From Hyphomicrobium sp. CS1GBMeth3 (lineage in GTDB: Bacteria; Pseudomonadota; Alphaproteobacteria; Rhizobiales; Hyphomicrobiaceae), in NCBI RefSeq assembly GCF_900117455.1, contig NZ_FPHO01000003.1, positions 2,136,501 through 2,200,500 of the forward strand: DNA of 64,000 nucleotides, written 5' to 3'. The translations under genes were made by a program, and so were the position numbers. This document shows positions 34,938 to 43,560 of this stretch, piece after piece (the first letter of the stretch is position 1; each line of letters starts with the position of its first letter). The notes under the pieces are model-generated. The model was not told where the DNA came from. It did not search any database and was given only the letters and a program-made list of their open reading frames with translations.

Positions 34938-34964
34938 GGCCGGGGCCGTGCCCCGGCCTTTTTT
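34938..34964 (+). terminator. Rho-independent terminator after the small exported protein
   Basis: GGCCGGGGC and GCCCCGGCC form a perfect 9-base stem with a 3-base loop, followed by six T. It ends the transcript 60 bases past the stop at 34903. Confidence 0.92.
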
Positions 34965-35020
34965 ATGGGCGATCTCGTCATCCGATTCGGCAGCAGTCGG
35001 AGAAAGAGCGAGCGATCGCC

Positions 35021-35386
35021 ATGGACGACCCCTTCGATCTTCAGCGCTTCGTCGATGCCCAGGCGCCCGTCTACGAGACGGTGCTGAAGGAGCTCCGCGC
35101 CGGCCGCAAGGCGAGCCACTGGATCTGGTTCATCTTCCCGCAGGCCAAGGGCCTCGGTCGCAGCGCCATGTCGCTGCGCTATGGGATCGCTTCGCTCGAT
35201 GAGGCGCGCGCCTATCTCGCCCATCCCGTGCTCGGCCCGCGCCTCGCCGAATGCACCGGGCTGGTGCAGTCGCAAAGAGACGTGCCCTTGGAGGATATCT
35301 TCGGAGATCTCGACGCGATGAAGTTCCGCTCCTCGATGCAGCTCTTCCGCGCGGCTGGCTTCGATCCGGGACCGGTGCGGCGATGA
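35021..35386 (+). CDS. DUF1810 family protein, short form
   Basis: This 121-residue cytoplasmic protein matches DUF1810 over its length: DPFDLQRFVDAQAPVYETVL, SHWIWFIFPQAKGLGRSAMS (the family's W-hy-FPQ block), YLAHPVLGPRL and EDIFGDLDAMKFRSSMQLF. The usual last 20-odd residues (a VL..F..G..D..T pattern) are missing, and it ends in FDPGPVRR. Other frames past the stop do not restore that pattern. So it is either a naturally short member or slightly truncated. Function unknown. It precedes ybaB by 64 bases. Confidence 0.85.
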   Translation: MDDPFDLQRFVDAQAPVYETVLKELRAGRKASHWIWFIFPQAKGLGRSAMSLRYGIASLDEARAYLAHPVLGPRLAECTGLVQSQRDVPLEDIFGDLDAMKFRSSMQLFRAAGFDPGPVRR

Positions 35387-35450
35387 TGCGGTGCAGTCCG
35401 GATCAAAATGCTCTACTTTCGGGCGTGAAACGCGAACGGCAGGAGGACCG

Positions 35451-35771
35451 ATGAAAGACCTCATGGGCATGATGAACAAGGTCAAGGACATGCAGCAGCG
35501 CATGCAGCGCCTGCAGGAAGAGCTGGCCGCGCTCGAGGTCACGGGCTCCGCAGGTGGCGGGCTTGTCTCCGTCACGCTCACCGGCAAGGGCGACATGAAG
35601 GGCGTCAAGATCGACCCGTCGCTCCTGAAACCGGAGGACGCCGAGATCGTCGAGGATCTGATCGTCGCCGCCAACGCCGACGCTAAGGCCAAAGTCGAGG
35701 CAAGCCTGCAGGAGAAGATGGCCGAGGTGACGGGCGGCTTGCCGTTGCCGCCCGGCATGAAGCTTTTTTGA
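35451..35771 (+). CDS. ybaB: YbaB/EbfC family nucleoid-associated protein
   Basis: This 106-residue DNA-binding protein has the family's coiled-coil N-terminus (MNKVKDMQQRMQRLQEELAA), the GLVSVTLTGKGDMKGVKID strand block, and PGMKLF at the end. ATG 35451 has AGGAGG upstream; an in-frame upstream start has no support. It usually lies between dnaX and recR; here recR does not follow. Confidence 0.93.
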   Translation: MKDLMGMMNKVKDMQQRMQRLQEELAALEVTGSAGGGLVSVTLTGKGDMKGVKIDPSLLKPEDAEIVEDLIVAANADAKAKVEASLQEKMAEVTGGLPLPPGMKLF

Positions 35772-36033
35772 CGAAGCGCCGCTTCGGCCCGCAAAAAAAC
35801 TTGCTTTGCAAGGCTCCGAAACCCCGAACACCTGTTGATTCCGGGGGGCTTGTGCCCTATTTGCGCACGCTTGCTCGAAGTGCGGCACAGCGCACAAGAG
35901 CGAACCTCCGGCTATGATCGTTTTGGACCCGATCAGTCCGAAACGTGAATCATCGGTCGCAATGAAAACCCAGACCGTGATCGCGTCCGGTCGAACCATC
36001 TGACGCGCCAATCATCGTTAAGGGAGCTTTGCC
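35772..36033. other. Intergenic region before the carboxy(nor)spermidine dehydrogenase gene
   Basis: No gene is seen. CTTGTGC near 35850 and GCACAAG near 35896 are inverted 7-base arms about 40 bases apart, which could be an operator or chance. The promoter of the polyamine genes is expected here, since recR is absent and the next start (36034) has its own ribosome site. Confidence 0.3.
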
Positions 36034-37248
36034 TTGGACAGCGTTCTCATCATCGGGGCAGGTGCGGCAGGTTCGGTGACGGCGCAGAAAGCCGCCAAGA
36101 ACCGCGATGTTTTCAAGAAGGTGCACCTCGCGTCGCGGCGCCTCGAAAGCTGCGAGAAGGTCGCTGCGCGCTGCGTAACGCCGATCGAGATCTCGCAGGT
36201 GGATGCCGACAACGTCGACGAGACGGTGGCGTTGATCGAGAGGGTCAAGCCCGACCTCGTCATCAACATGGCGCTCCCGTACCAGGATCTGCCGATCATG
36301 GACGCGTGCCTTAAGACGGGCGTCCACTACATGGACACGGCCAACTACGAGCCGCGCGACGAGGCCAAGTTCACCTACGAGTGGCAGTGGCCATACCATG
36401 ACAAGTACGCCGCCAAGGGCGTCCTGGCCGTGCTCGGCTGCGGCTTCGATCCGGGCGTCTCGAACATCTTCTGCGCCTACGCGCAGGAGCATCTGTTCGA
36501 CACCATCGACACCATCGACATCATCGACTGCAACGACGGCAGCCACGGCAAGTCGTTTGCCACCAACTTCAATCCGGAGATCAACCTCCGCGAGGTGACG
36601 CAGCGCGGCAAGTACTGGAAGAACGGCGAGTGGATCGACATCGATCCGCTGTCGATCGCGACCATGATCGACTATCCGGAAGTCGGCCCGCGCAAGAGCT
36701 ACCTCATCTATCACGAGGAGGAGGAGAGCCTCGTCCGCAACATCAAGGGCCTGAAGCAGATCCGCTTCTGGATGACGTTCTCCGAGAACTACATCAAGCA
36801 CCTCGACGTGCTGCAGAGTGTCGGCATGACCCGCATCGATCCGGTCATGTACAAGGGCACGCCGGTGATCCCGATGGAGTTCTTGAAGGAGCTGCTGCCG
36901 CCGCCGTCGTCGCTCGGTGAGAACTACACCGGCAAGACGTCGATCGGCGTCATCGTCGACGGCACCAAGGATGGCAAGCGCAAAACGATGCTGATCTACA
37001 ACGTCTGCGACCACGCCGAGAGCTTCAAGGAGACGGGCGCGCAGGCCGTGAGCTACACCACGGGCGTGCCGCCGGTTGTCGGCGCGATACAGATGTTCAA
37101 AGGCGCCTGGACCGGCAAAGGTGTGCTCAACGTCGAGCAGTTCCCCTCGAAGCCGTTCCTCGACGAGCTCGCGAAGCAAGGCTTGCCCTGGCACGTCAAG
37201 GAGATCACGCCCGCCGAGCAGGCCGACCTCTTTGCCGTCAAAACCTGA
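36034..37248 (+). CDS. Carboxynorspermidine/carboxyspermidine dehydrogenase
   Basis: This 404-residue enzyme of the saccharopine dehydrogenase family has the Rossmann motif VLIIGAGAAGSVTAQKAA at the N-terminus. Segments VINMALPYQDLPIMDACL and CGFDPGVSNIFCAYAQ are typical of the polyamine branch, which condenses aspartate semialdehyde with putrescine or diaminopropane using NADPH. The decarboxylase partner (nspC) lies 2.7 kb downstream on the same strand. The start is TTG 36034, with GGGAG upstream. The product, spermidine, norspermidine or homospermidine, cannot be told from sequence. Confidence 0.88.
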   Translation: MDSVLIIGAGAAGSVTAQKAAKNRDVFKKVHLASRRLESCEKVAARCVTPIEISQVDADNVDETVALIERVKPDLVINMALPYQDLPIMDACLKTGVHYMDTANYEPRDEAKFTYEWQWPYHDKYAAKGVLAVLGCGFDPGVSNIFCAYAQEHLFDTIDTIDIIDCNDGSHGKSFATNFNPEINLREVTQRGKYWKNGEWIDIDPLSIATMIDYPEVGPRKSYLIYHEEEESLVRNIKGLKQIRFWMTFSENYIKHLDVLQSVGMTRIDPVMYKGTPVIPMEFLKELLPPPSSLGENYTGKTSIGVIVDGTKDGKRKTMLIYNVCDHAESFKETGAQAVSYTTGVPPVVGAIQMFKGAWTGKGVLNVEQFPSKPFLDELAKQGLPWHVKEITPAEQADLFAVKT

Positions 37249-37272
37249 CAGACAATTTTGCTCACATCTCCG

Positions 37273-37301
37273 ATGGGCGGCTCCGGCCGCCCATTTTTTT
37301 G
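37273..37301 (+). terminator. Rho-independent terminator after the dehydrogenase gene
   Basis: ATGGGCGG and CCGCCCAT pair around a short CTCCGG loop and are followed by seven T. It would end the dehydrogenase transcript, so nspC is probably expressed from a different promoter. Confidence 0.9.
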
Positions 37302-37371
37302 TTCCCTTTTGCTGATCTTTCCCGCTGAGATGCGATCACGGCAGTGTGTCTGCCGCAGGGGGGGACTTCGC

Positions 37372-38715
37372 ATGCAGGAGAGAGCCGAGACCGACCTTGC
37401 GCGCCGGAACGCCGAGACACCTGCTGAGCTCGTGATCGTTACCGTCCACGGCACCAACGACGCCGACCCCGCCGACGACGGCGAGCGCTGGTGGCAGCGC
37501 GGCTCCAACTTCACTCAGCATCTCATCCATCGCCTGTCGGAGCGCGGCATACCGAACGCCGAGATCGTGCCGCTGCACTGGTCCGGCAAGAATTCCGACT
37601 ATGACCGCCTGAAAGGCTCGGAGGGCCTCGCGCGCCTGCTGCGCGAGCTCAACCGCGCCGGCCGCCCGCACGCCGTCATCGCTCACAGCCACGGCGGCAA
37701 CGTCACGGTGGAAGGGCTGACGCGCGCTGGCCGTTCCGCCCACCGCGGCGGCATCGTCAGCTTCGGTACCCCATTCTTTAAACGGCGCTTGAAAACCGTG
37801 CCGGCGCTGATCGCGCTGTTCCAGACCGTGCTCGGCCTGGTCATCCCGCCGATCATGCTCTGGTACTTGATCGAGATCTTACCGTCGGACTCGAACAAGA
37901 AGATCGAATCCGTGGTGCTGTTCGGCGGCCTGTTCGCGCTCGGCGCTTGGAGCCTCGTGGCCGGCGTGCGCAAGCTGGCCAGGCGCCATCTCGCGACCCA
38001 GCTCTTTGCCCGCGCCTTGAAGCCGTCCCAGTGGCTCGTCGTGCACAGCCCGCGCGACGAGGCCATGCAGCTTCTCGAGACGGCCGCCGCGATCTCGCCG
38101 GAGTATGTGACCACCAGCGCCGCCATGCGCTCGCTCACAGCCTTCGCGTCACTCGCGGGCGTGGTCGCCACGATCGCGTTCTTCGTCTGGACCGGCAGCT
38201 ACTTCATGGCGCCCGTCATCGAGAAGCTGAGGGCGGGGACTTACGGCTTGGCGCTCGGCGCCGATCTCACGTTCCTGCTGATCGTGCCGCTCGTTTACGG
38301 CATCGTGTTCTTCGCCATCTGGCTCGCGGCGCGTGCAGGCGGCGCCTGGGCTTACGCAAAGCTTCTGACATCCGCCATCCACGGCGGCGTCATCGGCGCG
38401 GCGTTCGGCGGCGATGGCGCCTTCAAGCTGACGGGGATCACGCGGTTGCCGCCCTATCTGGTTGAGGCGCGCGAGGAGCGCATCGAGGCCATCGACCTCG
38501 GCGGCATAGATGACGCGGCGCTCTTCGTCGCTGCCCAGAGCCTCTACAACAGTGTCATCGCCAACGACGGCCCTGAAGGTGGCATCGCCAACCCCGATGC
38601 GATGTGGAAGCGCTTGTCCGACGCGCTCTACCACAATGCCTACATGCGCGACGACGGCGTGGTCACGGCGGTTGCCGAGCATTTGGCTGGCATTTGGCGG
38701 GCAACGCGAAGCTGA
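37372..38715 (+). CDS. Membrane-associated alpha/beta hydrolase (lipase-like)
   Basis: This 447-residue protein has an N-terminal alpha/beta hydrolase domain: IVTVHGTNDADPADDGERWW at the start, then the nucleophile elbow VIAHSHGGNVTVEGL and FGTPFFKRR. It is followed by four or so membrane helices (TVLGLVIPPIMLWYLIEIL, VVLFGGLFALGAWSLVAG, then ASLAGVVATIAFFVW and FLLIVPLVYGIVFFAIWL). A C-terminal soluble part carries RLPPYLVEAREERIEAIDL. ATG 37372 is chosen; an upstream extension crosses the terminator. The substrate is unknown; it may act on lipid or peptidoglycan at the inner membrane. Not obviously polyamine-related. Confidence 0.7.
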   Translation: MQERAETDLARRNAETPAELVIVTVHGTNDADPADDGERWWQRGSNFTQHLIHRLSERGIPNAEIVPLHWSGKNSDYDRLKGSEGLARLLRELNRAGRPHAVIAHSHGGNVTVEGLTRAGRSAHRGGIVSFGTPFFKRRLKTVPALIALFQTVLGLVIPPIMLWYLIEILPSDSNKKIESVVLFGGLFALGAWSLVAGVRKLARRHLATQLFARALKPSQWLVVHSPRDEAMQLLETAAAISPEYVTTSAAMRSLTAFASLAGVVATIAFFVWTGSYFMAPVIEKLRAGTYGLALGADLTFLLIVPLVYGIVFFAIWLAARAGGAWAYAKLLTSAIHGGVIGAAFGGDGAFKLTGITRLPPYLVEAREERIEAIDLGGIDDAALFVAAQSLYNSVIANDGPEGGIANPDAMWKRLSDALYHNAYMRDDGVVTAVAEHLAGIWRATRS

Positions 38716-38882
38716 AACCCCGCTTTTTCTCGCGCCGAGCCGAAGAAAAGTTATCCAGAGGCGGAATAATTTCGCGCCCCGATCTTTGCGCGCTGAGACA
38801 ATTGCGGCGTTGCCCGTCCTCAATTGAATCACAAAATTCACGGAGCGTTAACGAATGTGATTCGACTTCACGGGGGAACCAG

Positions 38883-39317
38883 ATGGCTCATCTATCTCAA
38901 AAGCTCGCGGAAATGCATCGCCGCCTCGCCGAGGCGACGCAGGAGGAGCAGGCGCTCATCCGCGCGCTCGACGCCGCGCTCAGCCACGTAGACGAGAAGC
39001 TGCTCGCCGAGATTCGGCAGGTGACCCAGCACCATGAGGTGCGCCGCGCCGCCATCCTGGGCGAGCTGCAGTCGCTCGCCGGCCGCCTGTGCGCAATTCC
39101 GGTGGCCGCCAGCGAGCCGCTGACCGCCATCGAGAGTGACGTGCATCCGAAGGCGATCAACGGGCACTCGAACGGCAACGGCAATGGTCACACCAACGGC
39201 CATTCCAATGGTCACACCAACGGCACGACCCACGCGCCCGGAAACTGGCGCATCGCCGCCCAGAACATCCAGGACGATCTCGACTTCTATACCGATCCGC
39301 CGGCGTCCAGCCACTGA
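38883..39317 (+). CDS. Coiled-coil protein with Asn/Gly/His-rich linker
   Basis: This 144-residue protein starts with a long predicted coiled coil (LSQKLAEMHRRLAEATQEEQ, then heptads to about residue 70). It then has a low-complexity stretch of repeated NGH/TNG/SNG units (about 93-115) and a short C-terminal part ending in DDLDFYTDPPASS. GGGGGAAC lies upstream of the ATG. It is probably cytoplasmic. No family recognised. It lies between the hydrolase and a small membrane protein, within the nspC interval. Confidence 0.65.
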   Translation: MAHLSQKLAEMHRRLAEATQEEQALIRALDAALSHVDEKLLAEIRQVTQHHEVRRAAILGELQSLAGRLCAIPVAASEPLTAIESDVHPKAINGHSNGNGNGHTNGHSNGHTNGTTHAPGNWRIAAQNIQDDLDFYTDPPASSH

Positions 39318-39377
39318 CGCCGGGCCCACGCCGGTCGGTTGGGGCCGCTGCTCGAAGTCGCCGTTCTTCCCGTCACA

Positions 39378-39411
39378 AGCCCGGCGTATGCTGAACGCCG
39401 GGCTATTTTAT
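39378..39411 (+). terminator. Terminator after the coiled-coil protein
   Basis: AGCCCGGCGT and ACGCCGGGCT form a perfect 10-base stem with a 7-base loop, followed by ATTTTAT. The U-tract is short but the stem is strong; it separates the coiled-coil gene from the next membrane-protein gene. Confidence 0.75.
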
Positions 39412-39429
39412 CGCGAGGTCGGGGGATCA

Positions 39430-39843
39430 ATGACCGAAGCCGAGATTCTTTCCATCCGCAACGAGCTGACCGCGCTGATCGTGTCCGTTGTCTCGGTGAG
39501 TTTCGGCATGATCTCGGCCTACATTGTCGGCCTGTGGCTCTTTCTAAAAGACGCCCCGTTAGGGCTGCGCGTGTTGGCCCTCCTCCTGCTTTCGTTTGGC
39601 TTGGCCTTCATGGGCGTTATGACGGGCGGACTCCATGGCCTGATGCTGGGTACGGAGCGGGCCTGGAGCAAGCTCGCGACCCCCAGCACCGAGATCGTGA
39701 GCTTCGGCGGCGAGCGGCCGGAGTATCTGCACGGGTTCTCGCTCTACGAGGCCTCCGCCGCGCTCGGCTGCATCGCGTTCGCCGCGATCTGGGTGGCACT
39801 GTTCTTCTTCACCTTCTTCTACCGCTGGTCCGGGCACCGCTAA
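39430..39843 (+). CDS. Small polytopic membrane protein of unknown function
   Basis: This 137-residue protein has an acidic N-terminus (MTEAEILSIRNELTAL) and four hydrophobic segments: VSVVSVSFGMISAYIVGL, VLALLLLSFGLAFMGVM, a weaker one, and ALGCIAFAAIWVALFFFTFF near the C-terminus. GGGGG lies upstream of the ATG. It ends 76 bases before nspC on the same strand and may be co-transcribed with it. No family recognised. Confidence 0.6.
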   Translation: MTEAEILSIRNELTALIVSVVSVSFGMISAYIVGLWLFLKDAPLGLRVLALLLLSFGLAFMGVMTGGLHGLMLGTERAWSKLATPSTEIVSFGGERPEYLHGFSLYEASAALGCIAFAAIWVALFFFTFFYRWSGHR

Positions 39844-39919
39844 AAGAGGCGGTCTGGAACTTGTCATCCGGCGATGCCATATAGCGCGCTCACGTCTTCA
39901 TATCCGGGATTGCGCGCGC

Positions 39920-41068
39920 ATGACTTCGAAGCTTCCTGACGACATCCGCACGCCTGCCTACGTCCTCGACGTAGCGGCATTGAAGCGGAACCTTGCCACC
40001 GCCACTCGCGTCAAGCGCGAGGCGGGTGTGAAGGTGCTGCTCGCCACTAAGGCGTGGGCAATGCCGGCGGCCTTCCCGCTGATGCAGGATGTGCTCGACG
40101 GCACCACCGCGTCGGGCGAGTACGAGGCGCGCATGGGGCGCGAAGAGTTCGGCCGGGAGGTGCACGTCTACGCGCCGGCCTACGCGCCGGGCGAGGTCGC
40201 GCGCCTGACGGAGATCGCCGATCACATCTATGCCAACTCGCCCGAGCAGGCCGTGCACGTGCGCGACGTGGTGCAGGGCTCGGGCCGCGCCGGCATCGAG
40301 ATCGGTGCTCGTATCAATCCGGGCTACTCCAACGCCACCCTTGGCGGTGCGCTGTACGATCCGTGCGCGCCGAACTCGCGCTTCGGCACGACTGTCGCGG
40401 AAATCGATCGGCTGCCGTGGGACGACATCGACATCTTTCACGTACACGCGCTGTGCGAGTCGCTGGCCGATGGAACGGTCGGGCTCATCGAGCACGTCGC
40501 GCGCAACTTCGCGCCTTATCTAAAACGGGTGAAGGCCGTGAACTTCGGTGGTGGGCATTTCATGAACAAGCCCGGCTACGACGTCGACAAGCTGATCGCG
40601 ACGCTGCGCGCGTTCCGCTCCGAATTCGATCTTGAGGTCTACCTCGAGCCGGGCGCCGGCCTCGTCGTCGACACCGGCTACCTCGTGTCGACGGTCATCG
40701 GCATTCATCGCAACGAGAAGGAGATCGCGATCCTCGACGCGTCCGCTTCGACGCACATGCCGGACGTGCTGGAGGTCCCGTACACGCCGCCGGTGCTCGA
40801 CGCCGAGAAGCCAGGTGTGTTGCCGCATTCCTACATCCTCGGCGGCAAGACCTGCATGACCGGCGACATCATCGGTGAGTACTCGTTCGCCGAGCCGCTG
40901 GTCCCGGGTTCTCGCGTCGTCTTCGGCGACATGATGCAGTATTCGTTCGTGAAGAACACGACCTTCAACGGAACGCCGCTGCCCGACATCGCGATGCTGC
41001 ACGAGGACGGCCGTTACGAGGTCGTACGCACCTTCGGCTACGACGAGTTCCGCCGCCGTCTTGGTTAG
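39920..41068 (+). CDS. nspC: Carboxynorspermidine/carboxyspermidine decarboxylase
   Basis: This 382-residue PLP enzyme belongs to the alanine racemase-fold decarboxylase family (NspC branch). The PLP Lys is in KVLLATKAWAMP near residue 42, the glycine-rich phosphate site in VNFGGGHFMNKPGYD, and the dimer active-site Cys-Asp region in GGKTCMTGDIIGEYSF. It removes the carboxyl group from carboxy(nor)spermidine made by the dehydrogenase encoded at 36034-37248. The intervening 2.7 kb is unusual; in many species the two genes are adjacent. Confidence 0.94.
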   Translation: MTSKLPDDIRTPAYVLDVAALKRNLATATRVKREAGVKVLLATKAWAMPAAFPLMQDVLDGTTASGEYEARMGREEFGREVHVYAPAYAPGEVARLTEIADHIYANSPEQAVHVRDVVQGSGRAGIEIGARINPGYSNATLGGALYDPCAPNSRFGTTVAEIDRLPWDDIDIFHVHALCESLADGTVGLIEHVARNFAPYLKRVKAVNFGGGHFMNKPGYDVDKLIATLRAFRSEFDLEVYLEPGAGLVVDTGYLVSTVIGIHRNEKEIAILDASASTHMPDVLEVPYTPPVLDAEKPGVLPHSYILGGKTCMTGDIIGEYSFAEPLVPGSRVVFGDMMQYSFVKNTTFNGTPLPDIAMLHEDGRYEVVRTFGYDEFRRRLG

Positions 41069-41095
41069 GAGGAATCCCGTAGGAAGCAAGCGGCA

Positions 41096-41296
41096 CTAAC
41101 GCTTCGCGCGACAGGACTGCAGACAGCGGGTGAGCTCGGCGCCGCAACGGGGGCTATCCTTGGTCGCGCGGCGGCAGGAGTTCTCCTGTGAGTAGCAACG
41201 CTGCGCGCAATTGTCCGCAACCGCGAGCGTCGGCAGAGCTGCCGAGAGTGCGCCGAGACACAGGGCGGCGGCAGCGTATCGCGCGACACGGCTCAC
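41096..41296 (-). CDS. Small exported cysteine-rich protein
   Basis: This 66-residue protein has a signal peptide (YAAAALCLGALSAALP, cleavage near AVADN). The mature 40 residues hold six Cys spaced C-x3-C-x6-C-x9-C-x6-C-x3-C, a symmetric pattern likely to give three disulfides. The GTG start at 41296 is supported by GAGGAGG eight bases upstream; a longer ATG frame is not. It is convergent with nspC. No family recognised. Confidence 0.7.
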   Translation of the reverse strand: MSRVARYAAAALCLGALSAALPTLAVADNCAQRCYSQENSCRRATKDSPRCGAELTRCLQSCRAKR

Positions 41297-41538
41297 GAAA
41301 TCGACCTCCTCTGTCTGGATCCCTACCTGAACGACGATGCGCTGCACTGTTTACAGAGCGCACGATGAACGTCACCTGAACCGGCCGTCAAGCGCGGACC
41401 AGAATTGAGGTTTCCGACGCCCCGTAGCGCGAACACGCGCTCCCGAATCTGTGGATGATTGTTCGAGTGCAGATATTTTGTGCGGGATGCACAGAAGCTG
41501 CACGTAGTCCCTTATGGGTAGCAGCAACCGAACGGGGT

Positions 41539-42921
41539 TTAGAAAGCGCATTCCTCGAAGATGTGGTCGATGCGCCCGCGCCAGCGGCCCTCGAAGCGCT
41601 CGATGAGATCGTCGGCGACCGTGCGCCCGGCACGCGCCAGCTGCTCGATGAGCGCCAAATAGATCGTCTCGTCCTGGCTGTTGGGGTTGATCTGGCGCCG
41701 GTTGCGAAGGCCGAGCTGCGAGATCCGCAGCGCCAAAAGCGCGATGTCCCGCACCGTGGTGTCGCGGAAGGGTGCGGCAAGCGCGGCGCGCGGAACGGCC
41801 GCTCGGAGCTCGTCGCGCTCGGCCACGGTCCACGATTTGACGAGATCCCACGCCGCGTCGAGCGCCGTCTCATCGTAGAGCAGTCCGACCCAGAAAGCCG
41901 ACAGCGCGCAAATGCGCGGCCACCGCCCGCCGTCCGCGCCGCGCATCTCTAGGAAGCGCTTGAGCCGCACCTCGGGAAACAGGGTGGTCAGGTGGTCGGA
42001 CCAGTCGTCGAGCGTCGGGTACTCGCTGGGCAGCGCCGCAAGTCGGCCAGCCATGAAGTCGCGGAACGAGGCACCCGCAACGTCGATATAACGCCCGTCG
42101 CGGTAGACGAAGTACATCGGCACATTGAGCGCATAGTCGACGTAGCGCTCGTATCCCATGCCGTTCTCGAACACGAACGGCAGCATACCCGTGCGGCGCG
42201 GATCCGTGTCGCGCCACACTTCGCTTCTGAGCGATTTGAAGCCGTTGAGGCGCCCCTCAGTGAACGGCGACGAGGCGAACAGCGCCGTTGCGATGGGCTG
42301 CAGCGCCAGGCTGACGCGCAGCTTCTTCACCATGTCGGCTTCGTTCGCGAAGTCGAGGTTCACCTGGATTGTTGCCGTGCGATACATCATGTCGAGGCCG
42401 CGCGTGCCGACTGTCGGCATGTAGCGCGTCATGACCGCGTAGCGCTCCTTCGGCATGTGCGGAGTTTCATCGAGCGTCCACTTCGGCGAGAAGCCGACGC
42501 CGAGGAAGCCGATGCCAAGGCCCTCGCCGACGCTCAGCACCTGCTTCAGGTGCTCGTCGGTCTCCTCGGCTGTCTCGTGCAGCGTCTTGAGCGGCGCGCC
42601 GGAGAGCTCGAACTGCCCGCCGGGCTCGAGGCTGATGGTGCCGCCCGGCTGTCCGTTGGGCCGCTTGAGCGCGATGATGTTTTCGCCCTCGAAAATCGGC
42701 TCCCAGTCGTAGCGGGCCACCAGCTGTTCCATGAGGGCTCGGATGCCGCGCCCGCCCCCATAGGGCACCGGCTTCAGCGTCTCGGTGTAGAACACGAACT
42801 TCTCGTGCTCGGTGCCGATCCGCCAATCTTCCTTCGGCTTCTCGCCCGCTGCGATCCAGGCGACGAGGTCGTCCTGGCTGCGCGCGAGCGGGCTCTGAGC
42901 CCCATCCTGGCGGGTAGACAT
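41539..42921 (-). CDS. gshA: Glutamate--cysteine ligase (plant/alphaproteobacterial type)
   Basis: This 460-residue enzyme makes gamma-glutamylcysteine, the first step of glutathione synthesis. It belongs to the GCS2 family shared by alphaproteobacteria and plants: WRIGTEHEKFVFYTETLKPV at the start, then SLEPGGQFELSGAPLKTLH, YMPTVGTRGLDMMYRTATIQ and RWPRICALSAFWVGLLYD. Length fits. Glutathione supports the glutaredoxin-type arsenate reductase and the glutathione transferase in this window. It starts with ATG 42921. Confidence 0.95.
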   Translation of the reverse strand: MSTRQDGAQSPLARSQDDLVAWIAAGEKPKEDWRIGTEHEKFVFYTETLKPVPYGGGRGIRALMEQLVARYDWEPIFEGENIIALKRPNGQPGGTISLEPGGQFELSGAPLKTLHETAEETDEHLKQVLSVGEGLGIGFLGVGFSPKWTLDETPHMPKERYAVMTRYMPTVGTRGLDMMYRTATIQVNLDFANEADMVKKLRVSLALQPIATALFASSPFTEGRLNGFKSLRSEVWRDTDPRRTGMLPFVFENGMGYERYVDYALNVPMYFVYRDGRYIDVAGASFRDFMAGRLAALPSEYPTLDDWSDHLTTLFPEVRLKRFLEMRGADGGRWPRICALSAFWVGLLYDETALDAAWDLVKSWTVAERDELRAAVPRAALAAPFRDTTVRDIALLALRISQLGLRNRRQINPNSQDETIYLALIEQLARAGRTVADDLIERFEGRWRGRIDHIFEECAF

Positions 42922-43056
42922 TCTCTAGGGCCTCTGGCGGATCCGGGGCGCGAATGGGCTGGAGTTATGGCGACAGGCGGGGGGCGAAACAAGGGGTTGC
43001 CGGACGATGCCTTCTTTTCGGGCGCCCGGATGGGGCGTGGCCCGAAGCCGCGGTCC

Positions 43057-43425
43057 TCAGCGCAGGCGTGCCGGGGGCAGGCAGGCTTCCACCCGCCTCG
43101 GATCGTCCGGAATGGTCTCGGACTGTACGCAGGCCTCGAGGCGGCGGATCATGACTGGGCCGTGGTTCGGCCGCAGGCAGTCTACGAACGAGCGCACGCC
43201 GGCCCGCGCGCATTGGCCGAGCTCGGCCATGACCGTGTCCGGTGCGTCGAGGTTGGGTCGCTCTGGCCGCGACAGGTCGATATAGGGCTCGATGGAGATC
43301 TGCGGGCGCCCGTGCCGGCCCATGTCGCCGGGGCGATCGCGCCCGCGCTCTTCGGCGGCTAGCGGCCCTGCCGAGCCAGCCAGCAGCGCGGTCACAAGTA
43401 TCATGGGTCTGATCTGCTTAAGCAT
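43057..43425 (-). CDS. Exported small protein with paired cysteines
   Basis: This 122-residue protein has a signal peptide (RPMILVTALLAGSAGPLA, cleavage before AEERGRD). The mature part is rich in Arg, Pro and Asp, with four Cys (GQCARAG, VDCLRPN, EACVQSE and EACLPP). The start at 43425 is preferred over one two codons upstream. It is divergent from the next gene, also exported. No family recognised. Confidence 0.6.
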   Translation of the reverse strand: MLKQIRPMILVTALLAGSAGPLAAEERGRDRPGDMGRHGRPQISIEPYIDLSRPERPNLDAPDTVMAELGQCARAGVRSFVDCLRPNHGPVMIRRLEACVQSETIPDDPRRVEACLPPARLR

Positions 43426-43560
43426 CTGCAACCATCCGCCGATGCGGCCGGCAGGCCCCGCACCAGCCCACGATGATAAAATTCGACCGTAAACGAATCA
43501 CTTCCCGCGCCTGTGCCACCAGATATGGGCTGCCGCGGCGTTCGGGATGGAGGTCGCGCC

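Noticed and set aside
39169..39230. Short tandem DNA repeats that could suggest a CRISPR-like or minisatellite array
   Set aside because: The units are in frame and encode the NGH/TNG linker; there are no spacers of constant size.
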